Assembly: GCA_034679345.1 (NCBI GenBank)
Contig: JAXDAY010000029.1
Span: 131,012-195,011 of the forward strand
Length of the DNA: 64,000 bases
Source: JAXDAY01 sp034679345
Lineage (GTDB): Bacteria > Eisenbacteria > RBG-16-71-46 > CAIMUX01 > VGJL01
Direction: 5' to 3'
Shown here in pieces: positions 17,334 to 26,330 of this stretch. The first letter of the stretch is position 1. Each line of letters starts with the position of its first letter. The notes below the pieces were generated by a model. That model searched no databases and was not told the DNA's origin. It saw only the letters and a program-made list of their open reading frames with translations. A program made the translations under genes and the position numbers.

Positions 17334-19216
17334 GGCCCGATCGATTCCGATCCGCGAAGTCCTTCGTCCGTCTCGAAACCGCCGTCGAACCCTTGCATCT
17401 CCGCGAGCAGGCGGAAGAGCGACGGGCGCCCCATCAGCTCCGCGGGGGGAGCATTGTCGATCAGCCGTCCGTCGTCGAGGACCAGGATTCGATCGGCCGA
17501 ACGGAGCGTGTGGAAGTGATGGGCGATCGTGATGCTCGTCCGGCCGCCGCGCAATCGCTCGAGGCTTTCCATGACCTCCATCTCGACGCGGGCGTCGAGG
17601 CCCGTGGTGGGCTCGTCGAGCAGGAGAATCGGCGCGTTCTTGAGCGCAGCGCGCGCGATCGCGAGGCGCTGCTTCTGCCCGCCCGAGAGGGACTGGCCCC
17701 GCGCGAGAACCGGAGTGTCGATCCCATCGGGAAGCGAGCCGACGAAACGGTCGAGCGATGCGATCCGCAACGCCGCGTGGATCTCCTCGTCGGTCGCCTC
17801 GGGCTTTCCGTAGAGGATGTTCTCACGGATCGTGGCGCTCAGGATGAAGGGCTCCTGCGGCAGGTAGCTGATCTGCCGCCGCAGGCTGGCGAGCGTGTAA
17901 TGCTTGATCCTCTTGTGATCGATCCGAACGATCCCCTCCGAGGGATCCTGGAACCGGAGCAGCAGCGAGAAGAGGCTCGACTTGCCCGCGCCGGTTGGGC
18001 CCACGAGCGCGACCCGTTCTCCCGGGGCGATGCGAAAGGAGATCTCCGATAGAGCCCGGGTGCCGTTCTCGTAGACCAGGCCGACGTCCTCCATTCGAAT
18101 CGCGCCCTCGAACACGGGCGCCACGACGGCCAGCTTCGAGTCCTTGATTTCCCTTCGGGCCTCGAGAACCTCGAAGACCCTCTCCGCCGCGGCGGAGGCC
18201 CGGGCCGTCCGCTCGGCCACCTTGGCGATTCCCCGGACCGGCTTGTAGACGGCGCGCAGGTAGGCGAGGAAGACCAGGAGCACGCCCGGAGTGAGCCGCC
18301 CTCCGAAGATCTCGCGCACACCGAACCAGAGGACGAGCGCCGTGCCCGCGGCGAGGGCGATCTCCACCCAGCGCTGCATGCCCGCCTCCAGGCGCGCCGC
18401 CTTGAGCCCGGCCCGCAAGCTGCTCTTGCACAGTTTCCGGAAGCGCTCGTCCTCACGATCCTCGGCCGTGTAGGCCTGGATCATGGGAATCGAGAGCAGG
18501 ACCTCCTCGATCGCCCCGGCGATCCTCCCCTCGCGACGGCGCTGCTTGCGGGCGGCCGCGGTCATCCGGGTTCGGAAGGCGCGGAAGAGCACGTAGAGAA
18601 GGGGGGCCGTCAGAACGGAGACCAGTGTGAGTCGCGGGCTGACCGCAGTCATGAGCGCCAGCACCGAAGCGATCAGGATGAGCTGGGAGGCCAGGGTCAC
18701 GAGGGAAGCCAGGATCATCTCCCTCAGGAGGACCATGTCGCCCGTCAATCGCATGAGAAGATCCCCGCTCGCCGATCGGCGGTGAAACGGCATGGAGAGG
18801 CGCTGCACCTGATGGAAGAGCGCCTTGCGGAGATCGAAGACGATGTCCTGGCCCACCTCGGCGATGAGGAGGTTCTGCGCGTAGTAGACGCCGCCCGAGA
18901 GGACCGCGAGGACCAGGACCGCGACCACGCAGACTCCAAGCAGCAGCATCCGGTCGCCCCCGACCAGGGCGAGAGCGTCGACTCCGAGGAAGAGGGTCGG
19001 CTGGTCCAGCAGCGCGCGATCGAAGAGGATCTGGAGCGGCCAGGGCTCGAGCAGGCGAAGGCCCGCGTAGAGCACGGAGAGCAGGATCGCAAGGGCGAGG
19101 CGTCGCCGGTGCGGACGGACGTAGGGCTCGAAGCGGGATTGGAGACGGAGCCATTGACGCGCGGCCGCCGCCCGTCCTCGGATCGAATCTCTCGCGATTC
19201 TCCCAGCGGCGCTCAT
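17330..19216 (-). CDS. MsbA-like ABC exporter (fused permease-ATPase)
   Basis: 628 residues. Six transmembrane helices lie within residues 40-330. The ATPase domain contains Walker A GPTGAGKSS (406-414), Q-loop YLPQEP, ABC signature LSGGQKQR (510-517), Walker B ILLLDEP and the switch His in IAHHFHTL (566). This is the type IV exporter arrangement of MsbA, which flips lipid-linked substrates across the inner membrane. Coupled by 4-base overlaps to a triple glycosyltransferase upstream and a phosphotransferase downstream, it most likely exports the glycolipid or glycan made by this operon. Confidence 0.92.
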   Translation of the reverse strand: MSAAGRIARDSIRGRAAAARQWLRLQSRFEPYVRPHRRRLALAILLSVLYAGLRLLEPWPLQILFDRALLDQPTLFLGVDALALVGGDRMLLLGVCVVAVLVLAVLSGGVYYAQNLLIAEVGQDIVFDLRKALFHQVQRLSMPFHRRSASGDLLMRLTGDMVLLREMILASLVTLASQLILIASVLALMTAVSPRLTLVSVLTAPLLYVLFRAFRTRMTAAARKQRRREGRIAGAIEEVLLSIPMIQAYTAEDREDERFRKLCKSSLRAGLKAARLEAGMQRWVEIALAAGTALVLWFGVREIFGGRLTPGVLLVFLAYLRAVYKPVRGIAKVAERTARASAAAERVFEVLEARREIKDSKLAVVAPVFEGAIRMEDVGLVYENGTRALSEISFRIAPGERVALVGPTGAGKSSLFSLLLRFQDPSEGIVRIDHKRIKHYTLASLRRQISYLPQEPFILSATIRENILYGKPEATDEEIHAALRIASLDRFVGSLPDGIDTPVLARGQSLSGGQKQRLAIARAALKNAPILLLDEPTTGLDARVEMEVMESLERLRGGRTSITIAHHFHTLRSADRILVLDDGRLIDNAPPAELMGRPSLFRLLAEMQGFDGGFETDEGLRGSESIGP

Positions 19217-22200
19217 GTGCGGGATCCATCCGCCGGGATCGAGACGGCGCCCTCGTCCCGCTCCGGGCGCGGAGCGTCGGGCGGGCGCGGGGGAGCCTCC
19301 GGCGGAGGCCAGCCGTTGATCGAGCGCAGCATGAGCTTCCGAAGCGCGCCGGCGTTTCTCTTGAGGTCGAAGGATTCTTCGACGCGCAGACGCGCCCCTC
19401 TCGCGATCCGATCGGCGGTCTCGTCATCGTGAATCAGAGTCTCGATGCGCTCGGCGAGGGCGCTCGCATCCTGGGGCTCCACCAGAAAGCCGCTCTCCCG
19501 GTCCTCGATCGCCTCGGGGATTCCGGAAACCGCCGTGCTCACGACCGGCACCCCGAGGGCCATCGCCTCCAGGATCACTGTGGGGATTCCGTCTCGATCC
19601 CCGTCGGCGGCCACGACGCAGGGCTGCGCGAGCACGCGCGCGCGCCCGTAGTAGCGTTCGCGGAGGCGATCCAGCGGAACCGCCCCGACCAGGCGGACCG
19701 ATCCACGAAGCCCGCCCTCGATGATCGCCGCCTCGAGCGAGTCGCGCAGCGGTCCCTCGCCGGCGATCACACAGCGGAAGCGGACTCCGCGCCCGCGAAG
19801 CTCGGAGAGCGCCCGCAGAAGGATCGCGAATCCCTTCTTTTCGATCAACCGGCCCACGGCCAGGACGAGCGGGCTCGGCGATCGCGGACGGTTTGAGGGA
19901 AGCCGGAAGGGAAACTCCTCCAGCCGCAATCCGATGTGGATCGGCCGGACTCGCCCCTCCTTCACGCGGAATCCGAGACCTTCGAGGAATCGCTGGTTCT
20001 CATGGCTGATGGCGACGACGAACTGCGCGAGCTTCACCCTCTTCTTGAGCTTGTGGCTCTGGCGATGCTTGTGCCCCTCCCAGTAGAGATCCTTCGCGTG
20101 GGCCGTGAAGGAGTAGGGGATGCCGGAAATCATCGACGCGAGCTTCGCGACCCGCGCGGGTCCGCTTGCGAAATGGGCGTGGAGGTGACCGATCCGCGCT
20201 CGCCGGGCTTGATCGGCGACGACCCCAGCCTGGAGGAACTTCGCCATGGCGCGCACATCCCTGCGCCCCAAGGCGAATGAGAGGGCTCGCAGGTAACGGC
20301 CGGGCCCGCGGGCGAGGCAACGAATGTGGCCGGCGATCACGGAAGGCCGGAGCGCCTCCTGGCCGCCGGGCAGCACACGGATCGAGGCGCGGACGCGATC
20401 GGCTTGTTCCTGCACAGGACCGCTGGGGCGCTTCATCGAGTAGACCTGGATGTCGAGCCCCTGGCGTTCGAGCTCGAGGACCTCGTTGACGACGAACGTC
20501 TCGGAGAAGCGCGGGAACATCTTCAGGATGTAGCCGATCCGGGGGCCCGATGAGGGCTCCCTGCGGCGCAGGGCCGGGACCGCCCGCAGAATCGACTCCA
20601 CCCGAGTCGACCAGTCTTCCCGCGCTGCCCGGCGCGCCGCGGCCTTGCCCATCCGGGATCGCAGCGCGGGATCGATCGCGAGATCGTGGATCGCGGAAGC
20701 CAGCGGCTGCACGCGGCCGGGCGGAACCAGCCTGCCGCAGTCGCTCTCCACGAGATCAGGCAGGTCCCCCAGGCGGGAGGCGATGACAGGCCGGCCAACC
20801 GCGAGGTACTCGAGGAGCTTGAGCGGGGAGAAGTAGAATCCCTCGATGGGGAGATAGGGAGCGACCAGGATGTCGGCCGCCCGAAGCATCGCGGGCACGC
20901 GCTCCTGCCGCACGGATCCGGTGAATCGCACCTGCGACTCGATCCCTAGCTTGCGCGCGCGTTTCTCGATCGTTCTGCGCTCGGGTCCGTCCCCGATATA
21001 GACCAGACGCAGCCCCGGGATCTCCCGGCGCGCCTGCGCGAAGGCCTCCAGCAGCAGCCTGCCCCCATGCCATGGCTTCAGCGATCCGGAGAACGCCACG
21101 ATGATCGCGCTCGCGTCGAGCCCCCACTCCGCGCGCACCGGATCGCCCGCGATCCCCCGATGGAAGAGCCGCGTGTCGACGCCGTTGGCGAGAACCTCCA
21201 CGCGGTCGGGGTGGACTCCGCGTTCGATCGCCCAGCGACGCAGCGTGTGCGAGACGACGAGGACCCGGTCGGCCCGCCGGAGGATCCACCCCTCGATCCA
21301 GCGCGTGAGCCGCCGCCAGCGCAGGTCCCGGAAGCGCTCCTCCTCATCCGCGAGAGGGGCGTTCACCTCGACGATCCATGGCACGCCGAGCTTCCTGCAT
21401 GCGAGGCCGGCGGCGAAGGAGCACAGGGAATACCGTTCGTAGACGAAGTCGGGGCGAACCGTGTGGATGAGCTCGGTCACTCTCGAGTAGAGGCCGGGAT
21501 TCAGGAGCAAGCGGCGCAGCTCGCGGGCATGGGCCTTCGCACTGGCGGAGCGCGCGCGGGCGAGCAGCCGCTCGGCCCATGCCGGAGGCGCCAGAGGTTC
21601 GATTCCGAGATCGAAGCGATTCCCTTCCGGCTCCTCCGGTCCCGCGTTGGCGGCCAGGAGGCGGACCTGCGTACCCGCCTCCAGCAGACGCTCGCAGATC
21701 TGGCGCACATGCGCGGAGGCGCCCTTGTGCCCGCGGATCGGGACTCCCGCGTCGGCACAGACATAGACGCATCGCGTCGGCTGAGCGTGGCGCAGGAGCG
21801 CTTCAGCGAGAGTCGAGCTGTTCCGGCGCAGATCGAAGCGTTCCTCGACGTCCAGGCGCGCCCGTTCTGCGCGCTCGCGGGCCCTCTCCGGCTCGATCAG
21901 CACCCGGCGGACCGCGTCGGCGAGCTGTTTGGGATCCCTCGGCTCGACGAGGAGCCCGGTCTCGCCGTCGCGGACGAGCTCCGGAATCGCGGAGACCCGC
22001 GTGCTCACGACCGGCAGTCCCGCCGCCATCGCCTCGACGAGGACGTTGGGGATGCCGTCGCGATCTCCGTTCTCCATCTGCGCGCAGGGCAGGACCATCA
22101 GATCGGCGTTGGCGAGGTGCGCAGCGATCGAGCCAGGCGGCTGGCTTCCCAGGAATCGCACCGCGCCGTTGAGCCCGAGCCGATCCGCGAGCTCCCGCAG

Positions 22201-23037
22201 GCGAAGTTGCTCCGGGCCGTCTCCGACAAGCGTCAGCTCGACCTCGTGACCCATGCCCTGGAGGATCCCGACGGCTTCGATCGCCGTATCGAGTCCCTTC
22301 TTCGGGACGAGCCGGCCGACGGCAACGATGCCCTTGCGCGAGCCGGTCGTCTCGCGCGGCGCGCTCCAGCGCCAGTCCCGCAGATCGAGTCCGTGATAGG
22401 CGACGAGAACCGGCGTGGTCGATCCGAGGGAACGCAGGTACTCGCCGTTGGTCTCCGTGCAGGTGTGGACGAAGCGCGCGGCGTTCATCTTGTGGAGCAT
22501 GGATCGAGGCTCGGAGAGATAAAGGTCCTTCGCGTGCGCCGCGAAGCTGAAGGGCGTGCCGGTCAGCCGGCTCGCCCAGAACGCGACGCTGGCGGGCACG
22601 TGGGCGAAGCCCGCGTGGATGTGCGCAGCCTTCGCCTCGACCGCGTAGCGGGCGACCGCTCCGGCCTGGAAGAATCGCTTCCAGGCGGAGGAGGAGAAGC
22701 GTCGCGCGACGAGAAGAAGCGATCGACGGTAGCGCGCGGGGAATCGCCTGGCGAGCCACCGGTGGTCGCGCAAGAGATTCGCCGCCCCCTTGCGCGTCCC
22801 TGGGTCGGGCAGAACGAGACACTCGCCCGCGAGGGCGAGGGCTCGATCGGACTGGATCGCCCCCGTGGGGGAGAGGAGGGAGAGGACCCGCACGTCGAGC
22901 CCGTGTCTCTTTAGCTCCGCGACCTCGTTGACGATGAAGGTCTCCGAGAGACGGGGGAACATCTTGACGAGGTAGAGGATCGGCCCCGCGCCGGGGGATC
23001 GGTCCGCATCGGCCGCGATGCCTCCCGGAGGGATCAT
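19213..23037 (-). CDS. Three-domain glycosyltransferase (GT4-GT4-GT4 fusion)
   Basis: 1274 residues from ATG 23037, which overlaps the upstream lipoprotein stop as ATGA. Three complete GT-B transferases follow each other in one uninterrupted frame: A (about 18-418), B (about 422-822) and A' (about 830-1240), with a proline-rich end. A and A' are paralogues: KMFPRLSETFIVNEVAEL against KMFPRFSETFVVNEVLEL, and each has FTAHAKDLY or FAAHAKDLY and a DGIP...EAMA acidic pair (D-x7-E). B is a different GT4 (GSLKPWHGGRLLLEAF, IEGFYFSPLKLLEYLAVGRP). The known family chemistry is transfer of a sugar from a nucleotide donor with retention. Three active sites in one polypeptide suggest sequential assembly of a short oligosaccharide repeat before ABC export. 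Confidence 0.9.
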   Translation of the reverse strand: MIPPGGIAADADRSPGAGPILYLVKMFPRLSETFIVNEVAELKRHGLDVRVLSLLSPTGAIQSDRALALAGECLVLPDPGTRKGAANLLRDHRWLARRFPARYRRSLLLVARRFSSSAWKRFFQAGAVARYAVEAKAAHIHAGFAHVPASVAFWASRLTGTPFSFAAHAKDLYLSEPRSMLHKMNAARFVHTCTETNGEYLRSLGSTTPVLVAYHGLDLRDWRWSAPRETTGSRKGIVAVGRLVPKKGLDTAIEAVGILQGMGHEVELTLVGDGPEQLRLRELADRLGLNGAVRFLGSQPPGSIAAHLANADLMVLPCAQMENGDRDGIPNVLVEAMAAGLPVVSTRVSAIPELVRDGETGLLVEPRDPKQLADAVRRVLIEPERARERAERARLDVEERFDLRRNSSTLAEALLRHAQPTRCVYVCADAGVPIRGHKGASAHVRQICERLLEAGTQVRLLAANAGPEEPEGNRFDLGIEPLAPPAWAERLLARARSASAKAHARELRRLLLNPGLYSRVTELIHTVRPDFVYERYSLCSFAAGLACRKLGVPWIVEVNAPLADEEERFRDLRWRRLTRWIEGWILRRADRVLVVSHTLRRWAIERGVHPDRVEVLANGVDTRLFHRGIAGDPVRAEWGLDASAIIVAFSGSLKPWHGGRLLLEAFAQARREIPGLRLVYIGDGPERRTIEKRARKLGIESQVRFTGSVRQERVPAMLRAADILVAPYLPIEGFYFSPLKLLEYLAVGRPVIASRLGDLPDLVESDCGRLVPPGRVQPLASAIHDLAIDPALRSRMGKAAARRAAREDWSTRVESILRAVPALRRREPSSGPRIGYILKMFPRFSETFVVNEVLELERQGLDIQVYSMKRPSGPVQEQADRVRASIRVLPGGQEALRPSVIAGHIRCLARGPGRYLRALSFALGRRDVRAMAKFLQAGVVADQARRARIGHLHAHFASGPARVAKLASMISGIPYSFTAHAKDLYWEGHKHRQSHKLKKRVKLAQFVVAISHENQRFLEGLGFRVKEGRVRPIHIGLRLEEFPFRLPSNRPRSPSPLVLAVGRLIEKKGFAILLRALSELRGRGVRFRCVIAGEGPLRDSLEAAIIEGGLRGSVRLVGAVPLDRLRERYYGRARVLAQPCVVAADGDRDGIPTVILEAMALGVPVVSTAVSGIPEAIEDRESGFLVEPQDASALAERIETLIHDDETADRIARGARLRVEESFDLKRNAGALRKLMLRSINGWPPPEAPPRPPDAPRPERDEGAVSIPADGSRT

Positions 23038-23735
23038 CGACGGGGCTCCTCGAACACGACCGAGAGCGCGGCCGTGGTGCGTTCGATCGCCGCGCCGGCG
23101 TCCGGCTCTTCCCGGAGCTTCCAGGTGTAGCTTCCCGGGGGCACGGGCAGGCCCGCCGATTCTCCGCGATTGGCGATCCCGTTCCACCGCACGCTGGAAT
23201 CCTCCGTCTTCACGCTGTGCCAGATTGACTCGCCCGCCGGACCATAGAGCCGCACCTGGATCGTCGCGCCGGACGTGTCAGGACGCTCCCATTCGAAAAG
23301 GATCGGCGTGGAGAGGGAAGGGAGCGGCTGAACCGCTCCGGGGGCCGGCGCGATCGCGCGCAGGCCGCGTAGCGCGAGATCCATGTCGGGCGCATCGAAG
23401 CCGTCGCCGTCGGCGGAGATCTCGAAGTCGATCGTGACCGCGTCGAACTCCTCCTCGCCTGTTCCACCCGCTTCCAGGGTCCATGCCCCTGAGGGGACCT
23501 GCGTGAAGGCGAAGATCCCGTCGGGCCCGGTTCGATCGGAGTCGATCTCGGTGTCCGTGGCTGTTTCGATCAGCTTCACCTTCCGGTCCACGGCCGGAAG
23601 CCCCTCGGTCAGCACCCGGCCGGTGACGTTGGGGAACGGCACGATCGGTCCCTCGGTCTCATGCAGGTCGGCTGAGCAGCCTGCGATCGCAAGAGCCGCC
23701 AGGAGGATCCAAGGGCTGTGGAGTCGCCGACGCAT
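23034..23735 (-). CDS. Lipoprotein with carboxypeptidase-regulatory-like and FlgD-like folds
   Basis: 233 residues from ATG 23735, preceded by AGGAAGAAGG. The lipobox is clear: hydrophobic LLAALAIAGC with Cys20 as the lipidation site. A carboxypeptidase-regulatory-like beta domain follows (VTGRVLTEGLP...GIFAFTQVPSGAWTL). The C-terminal part resembles a FlgD-type domain (SSVRWNGIANRG, VPPGSYTWKL) but continues beyond the normal tail end. It is anchored in the inner or outer membrane; the residue after Cys is Ser, which usually directs to the outer membrane in E. coli-like sorting. Part of the glycan operon, role unknown. Confidence 0.75.
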   Translation of the reverse strand: MRRRLHSPWILLAALAIAGCSADLHETEGPIVPFPNVTGRVLTEGLPAVDRKVKLIETATDTEIDSDRTGPDGIFAFTQVPSGAWTLEAGGTGEEEFDAVTIDFEISADGDGFDAPDMDLALRGLRAIAPAPGAVQPLPSLSTPILFEWERPDTSGATIQVRLYGPAGESIWHSVKTEDSSVRWNGIANRGESAGLPVPPGSYTWKLREEPDAGAAIERTTAALSVVFEEPRR

Positions 23736-23769
23736 CCGCCTTCTTCCTCTCCAGTCGCCTCTCAAGGCG

Positions 23770-25212
23770 TCAGGGCAGCCGGACCACGCGGCCGGTGACG
23801 ACCCGATCTCCATCCGACCAGCGGGCGAAGTAGAGCCCGGGGGAGAAGGGAGCCACTGCGCCGTCGCCGCGGCGCCAGAGGATCCGATTCCCGCTCTCGA
23901 GCGGCGTTTCCAGAACCCTGCGGCCCGTGGCATCGAAGATCTCCAGCCTTCCGCTGCCCCCGATCTCGGAGGCGAGCTCGATTCGGACCTCCCCGTCGCC
24001 GCGCACGGGACTCGGGTAGAGCCTCAAGCGGGCGAATCCGCTCGCGGGCGGGGTCGGGGCGTCGGAAGGCGGGATCACCCCGATCCCGTAGAGGGCGCCG
24101 TCCATCGCTCCCACGTATGCGAACCCGACGGGCCCGATCGAGGGGGAGGATCGCACCGGAGCTCCGAGGTTTGCGCTCCAGAGCAGCTGCTGGTCGCGCA
24201 GGCAGTAGAGGACTCCGTTATCCGATCCGCACAGCACGACATCGATCGAGTCGGTCCCTGCGTAGACCGCGGGGGAGGAGAGGACGCGGTCGCCCGTCTC
24301 GAACTCGAAGCACGGATCGCCCGAGTCGTGGAAGCAGGCGAGCTTCGTGTCCATGCCGAGATAGATCTTCCCGGTTACGCCGATGGCGGGCGAGGAGCGC
24401 AGGTTGTTTCCCGTATAGGTCGCCCATTCCAGGCTTCCATCGGCTCGCAGCGCGTAGAGGAAGCCGTCGGCGGAACCCACGTAGATCTTCCCACGATAGA
24501 CGGCCGGGGAGCCGCGCACGGCGCCCCCGGTGACGGCGGACCAGAACAGTCCGCCCGCGGGCGTGACGGCGCGGATCGCTCCGTCGTTGCTACCGAAGTA
24601 GACCGTTCCATCCGGCCCGATCGCGGGAGAGGAGCGGATCGTATCCTGCGTCGCGAATGTCCACTTGGGCGTGCCGTTCGGGTAGAGGGCCCAGAGCTTG
24701 CCGTCATCGCTGCCGAAGTAGATCGTGCCGTCGGGGGCGATCGCGGGAGAGGTCTTGACCGCCCCGCCGGTCATGACCGTCCAGTTCAGGGTGCCAATCG
24801 AGCTGATGCAGTAGAGGCGGCCGTCGCCGGAGCCGACGAGAATCGACCCGTCGGCCCGTACTGCGGGGGTCGAGTAGCGGATGTTCCCGCCCGTGTGGAA
24901 GTTCCAGCGGGGATTCCCGAAGAGATCCAGCGCCCAGAGCTCTTTGCCCTGATCGCCGACATAGATCATCCCGTCGCTACCCACCACCGGGGAGGAGTAC
25001 TCCACCGTATCGCTCAGAGCCGTCCGGAAAGCGATCGTCCCGACCGATGGGGGCGGGTAGGAGCTGAACGCGGTGTGATCCGTAGATCTGTGAAACATGG
25101 GCCAAGGCCCCGGATCGAGTTGCGACGCCAGCGAGGCGGTCGCCGTCAACGGCAGCAGGACCAGGAAGGCGAGCGCGAGCCGCCGGCTGGTCCGATCGGT
25201 GTCTCTATGCAT
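23770..25212 (-). CDS. Secreted PQQ-type beta-propeller with FlgD-like tail
   Basis: 480 residues from ATG 25212, with AAGGAG nine bases upstream and a signal peptide (LALAFLVLLPLTATASLA). About eight repeats of the type SSPAIGPDGTVYFGSNDG and LWALDLFGNPRWNFHTGG fit BamB-like PQQ repeats, which build an eight-bladed propeller; no PQQ-binding Cys-Cys or metal ligands are obvious, so it is likely structural. The C-terminal ~85 residues are a FlgD-like tail ending SPGLYFARW and GRVVRLP. Position between an outer-membrane barrel and a lipoprotein suggests a surface or periplasmic scaffold for the exported glycan. Confidence 0.82.
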   Translation of the reverse strand: MHRDTDRTSRRLALAFLVLLPLTATASLASQLDPGPWPMFHRSTDHTAFSSYPPPSVGTIAFRTALSDTVEYSSPVVGSDGMIYVGDQGKELWALDLFGNPRWNFHTGGNIRYSTPAVRADGSILVGSGDGRLYCISSIGTLNWTVMTGGAVKTSPAIAPDGTIYFGSDDGKLWALYPNGTPKWTFATQDTIRSSPAIGPDGTVYFGSNDGAIRAVTPAGGLFWSAVTGGAVRGSPAVYRGKIYVGSADGFLYALRADGSLEWATYTGNNLRSSPAIGVTGKIYLGMDTKLACFHDSGDPCFEFETGDRVLSSPAVYAGTDSIDVVLCGSDNGVLYCLRDQQLLWSANLGAPVRSSPSIGPVGFAYVGAMDGALYGIGVIPPSDAPTPPASGFARLRLYPSPVRGDGEVRIELASEIGGSGRLEIFDATGRRVLETPLESGNRILWRRGDGAVAPFSPGLYFARWSDGDRVVTGRVVRLP

Positions 25213-25237
25213 CTCATTTGTCTCCTTCAGATGTGTT

Positions 25238-26326
25238 TCAGCGGATCTCCCACTCCACCCCGGAGCGTATCCAGCTCGACTCGTATTCCCCTTCCTCGTC
25301 GGCGGCGCTCGCCCCGGCGGGAAGTCGGACGATGCGACCACCCCACTCCGCGGCCGCGAATGGCCGGATGACGCCCATGTCGATCGATGCGCGCAGACCG
25401 AAGCCGTAGATCCGATCGTTGCGGTGATAGCGGCTCTCGTCCAGCGGGTCGCCGGTCGTGTACTCCCGCCACTTCAACCGGCCGGAACCGGCGATCTCCC
25501 ACGGGCGAGTCCCGCCCAGATCGAAGCTCACGGCGAGGGCGGCTCCGTGATCGCGATACGACCGGTCCGACCCGAGATCCGGCTCGTTACGAGAGCGGCC
25601 GCTCGCGAAGAGGTACTCCGGCTCGACCTCGATCCTCTCTCCGAGGGGAAAGAGGATGCTCAGCTCCGTCCCGTCGATCGTCTCATCCCTCTCGTTGAAC
25701 CATCGGTTGCGGTCCTCGCGCGCGTGCAGGTAGGCGACGGAGCCGCGGATCTGGCCGATCGTCCGGCCGATCGCCGCCCGGTAGTCCTGCTCTTCGAACG
25801 ACTCGGGCCGGAATGCGGGGGCCCCGGGCGGCGCGTCCTTGTCCCGGCGATGGCGCAGATAGATCTGGGGCGAGTAGCGCGCCCGCAGATCGATCTGCCA
25901 CTCATCGGGGAGCTTCTGCCGCATCCGGATCTCGAAGCGGTCCTGCCCGAGGATCGCCGTGCGCATCCACTCCGAACGCCGATAGCCCAGCTCGAATCGC
26001 AGCTTCTTGTAGAATGAAGCGATCTCCCATTGTCCCCAGATCTCCGCCTCCGCGCGCGCGTCCTCGAGATGCTCGACGACGAAGAGGTAGTCGGGATCAT
26101 CGGTGCCGAACGCGGCTTCCTCCGCGGTCGAGGAACCGAGAATGTTGTCGTGGTAGCCCACCGCGACCGACCCGCCCATGGATACCGGTCTCAGGGACGA
26201 GTCGCCTCGAGCGGCGGAGCTCGGCAAGAGGGCGAAGGCCATCGAGAGAAGGAGGCAGACCGGCTTCGCGAGGAGCCAGGTTCCCTCTCGCGCGTGCTGC
26301 GGCATCCAAACGATTCGCGGGCCCAT
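25238..26326 (-). CDS. Putative outer-membrane beta-barrel protein
   Basis: 362 residues if translation starts at ATG 26326, five bases after the preceding stop; ATG 26305 is an alternative. A signal peptide follows either start (LLAKPVCLLLSMAFALLPSSAARG). The rest alternates short polar and hydrophobic stretches with many aromatic residues (GYHDNILGS, WEIASFYKKLRFELGYRRSEW, SSWIRSGVEWEIR) and ends in an aromatic-hydrophobic strand, as expected for an outer-membrane barrel. No named family is recognised. In this glycan operon an outer-membrane export or anchoring role is plausible, but this is inference. Confidence 0.65.
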   Translation of the reverse strand: MGPRIVWMPQHAREGTWLLAKPVCLLLSMAFALLPSSAARGDSSLRPVSMGGSVAVGYHDNILGSSTAEEAAFGTDDPDYLFVVEHLEDARAEAEIWGQWEIASFYKKLRFELGYRRSEWMRTAILGQDRFEIRMRQKLPDEWQIDLRARYSPQIYLRHRRDKDAPPGAPAFRPESFEEQDYRAAIGRTIGQIRGSVAYLHAREDRNRWFNERDETIDGTELSILFPLGERIEVEPEYLFASGRSRNEPDLGSDRSYRDHGAALAVSFDLGGTRPWEIAGSGRLKWREYTTGDPLDESRYHRNDRIYGFGLRASIDMGVIRPFAAAEWGGRIVRLPAGASAADEEGEYESSWIRSGVEWEIR

Positions 26327-26330
26327 CGCG

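Noticed and set aside
21067..22914. A 615-residue plus-strand frame opposite the triple transferase
   Set aside because: No family motif and the minus strand carries conserved GT4 motifs in the same place.
23037..23187. Upstream start of the triple transferase at 23187
   Set aside because: The extra 50 codons overlap the lipoprotein gene, are Arg/Gly-rich, and the ATGA overlap at 23037 gives a natural start.
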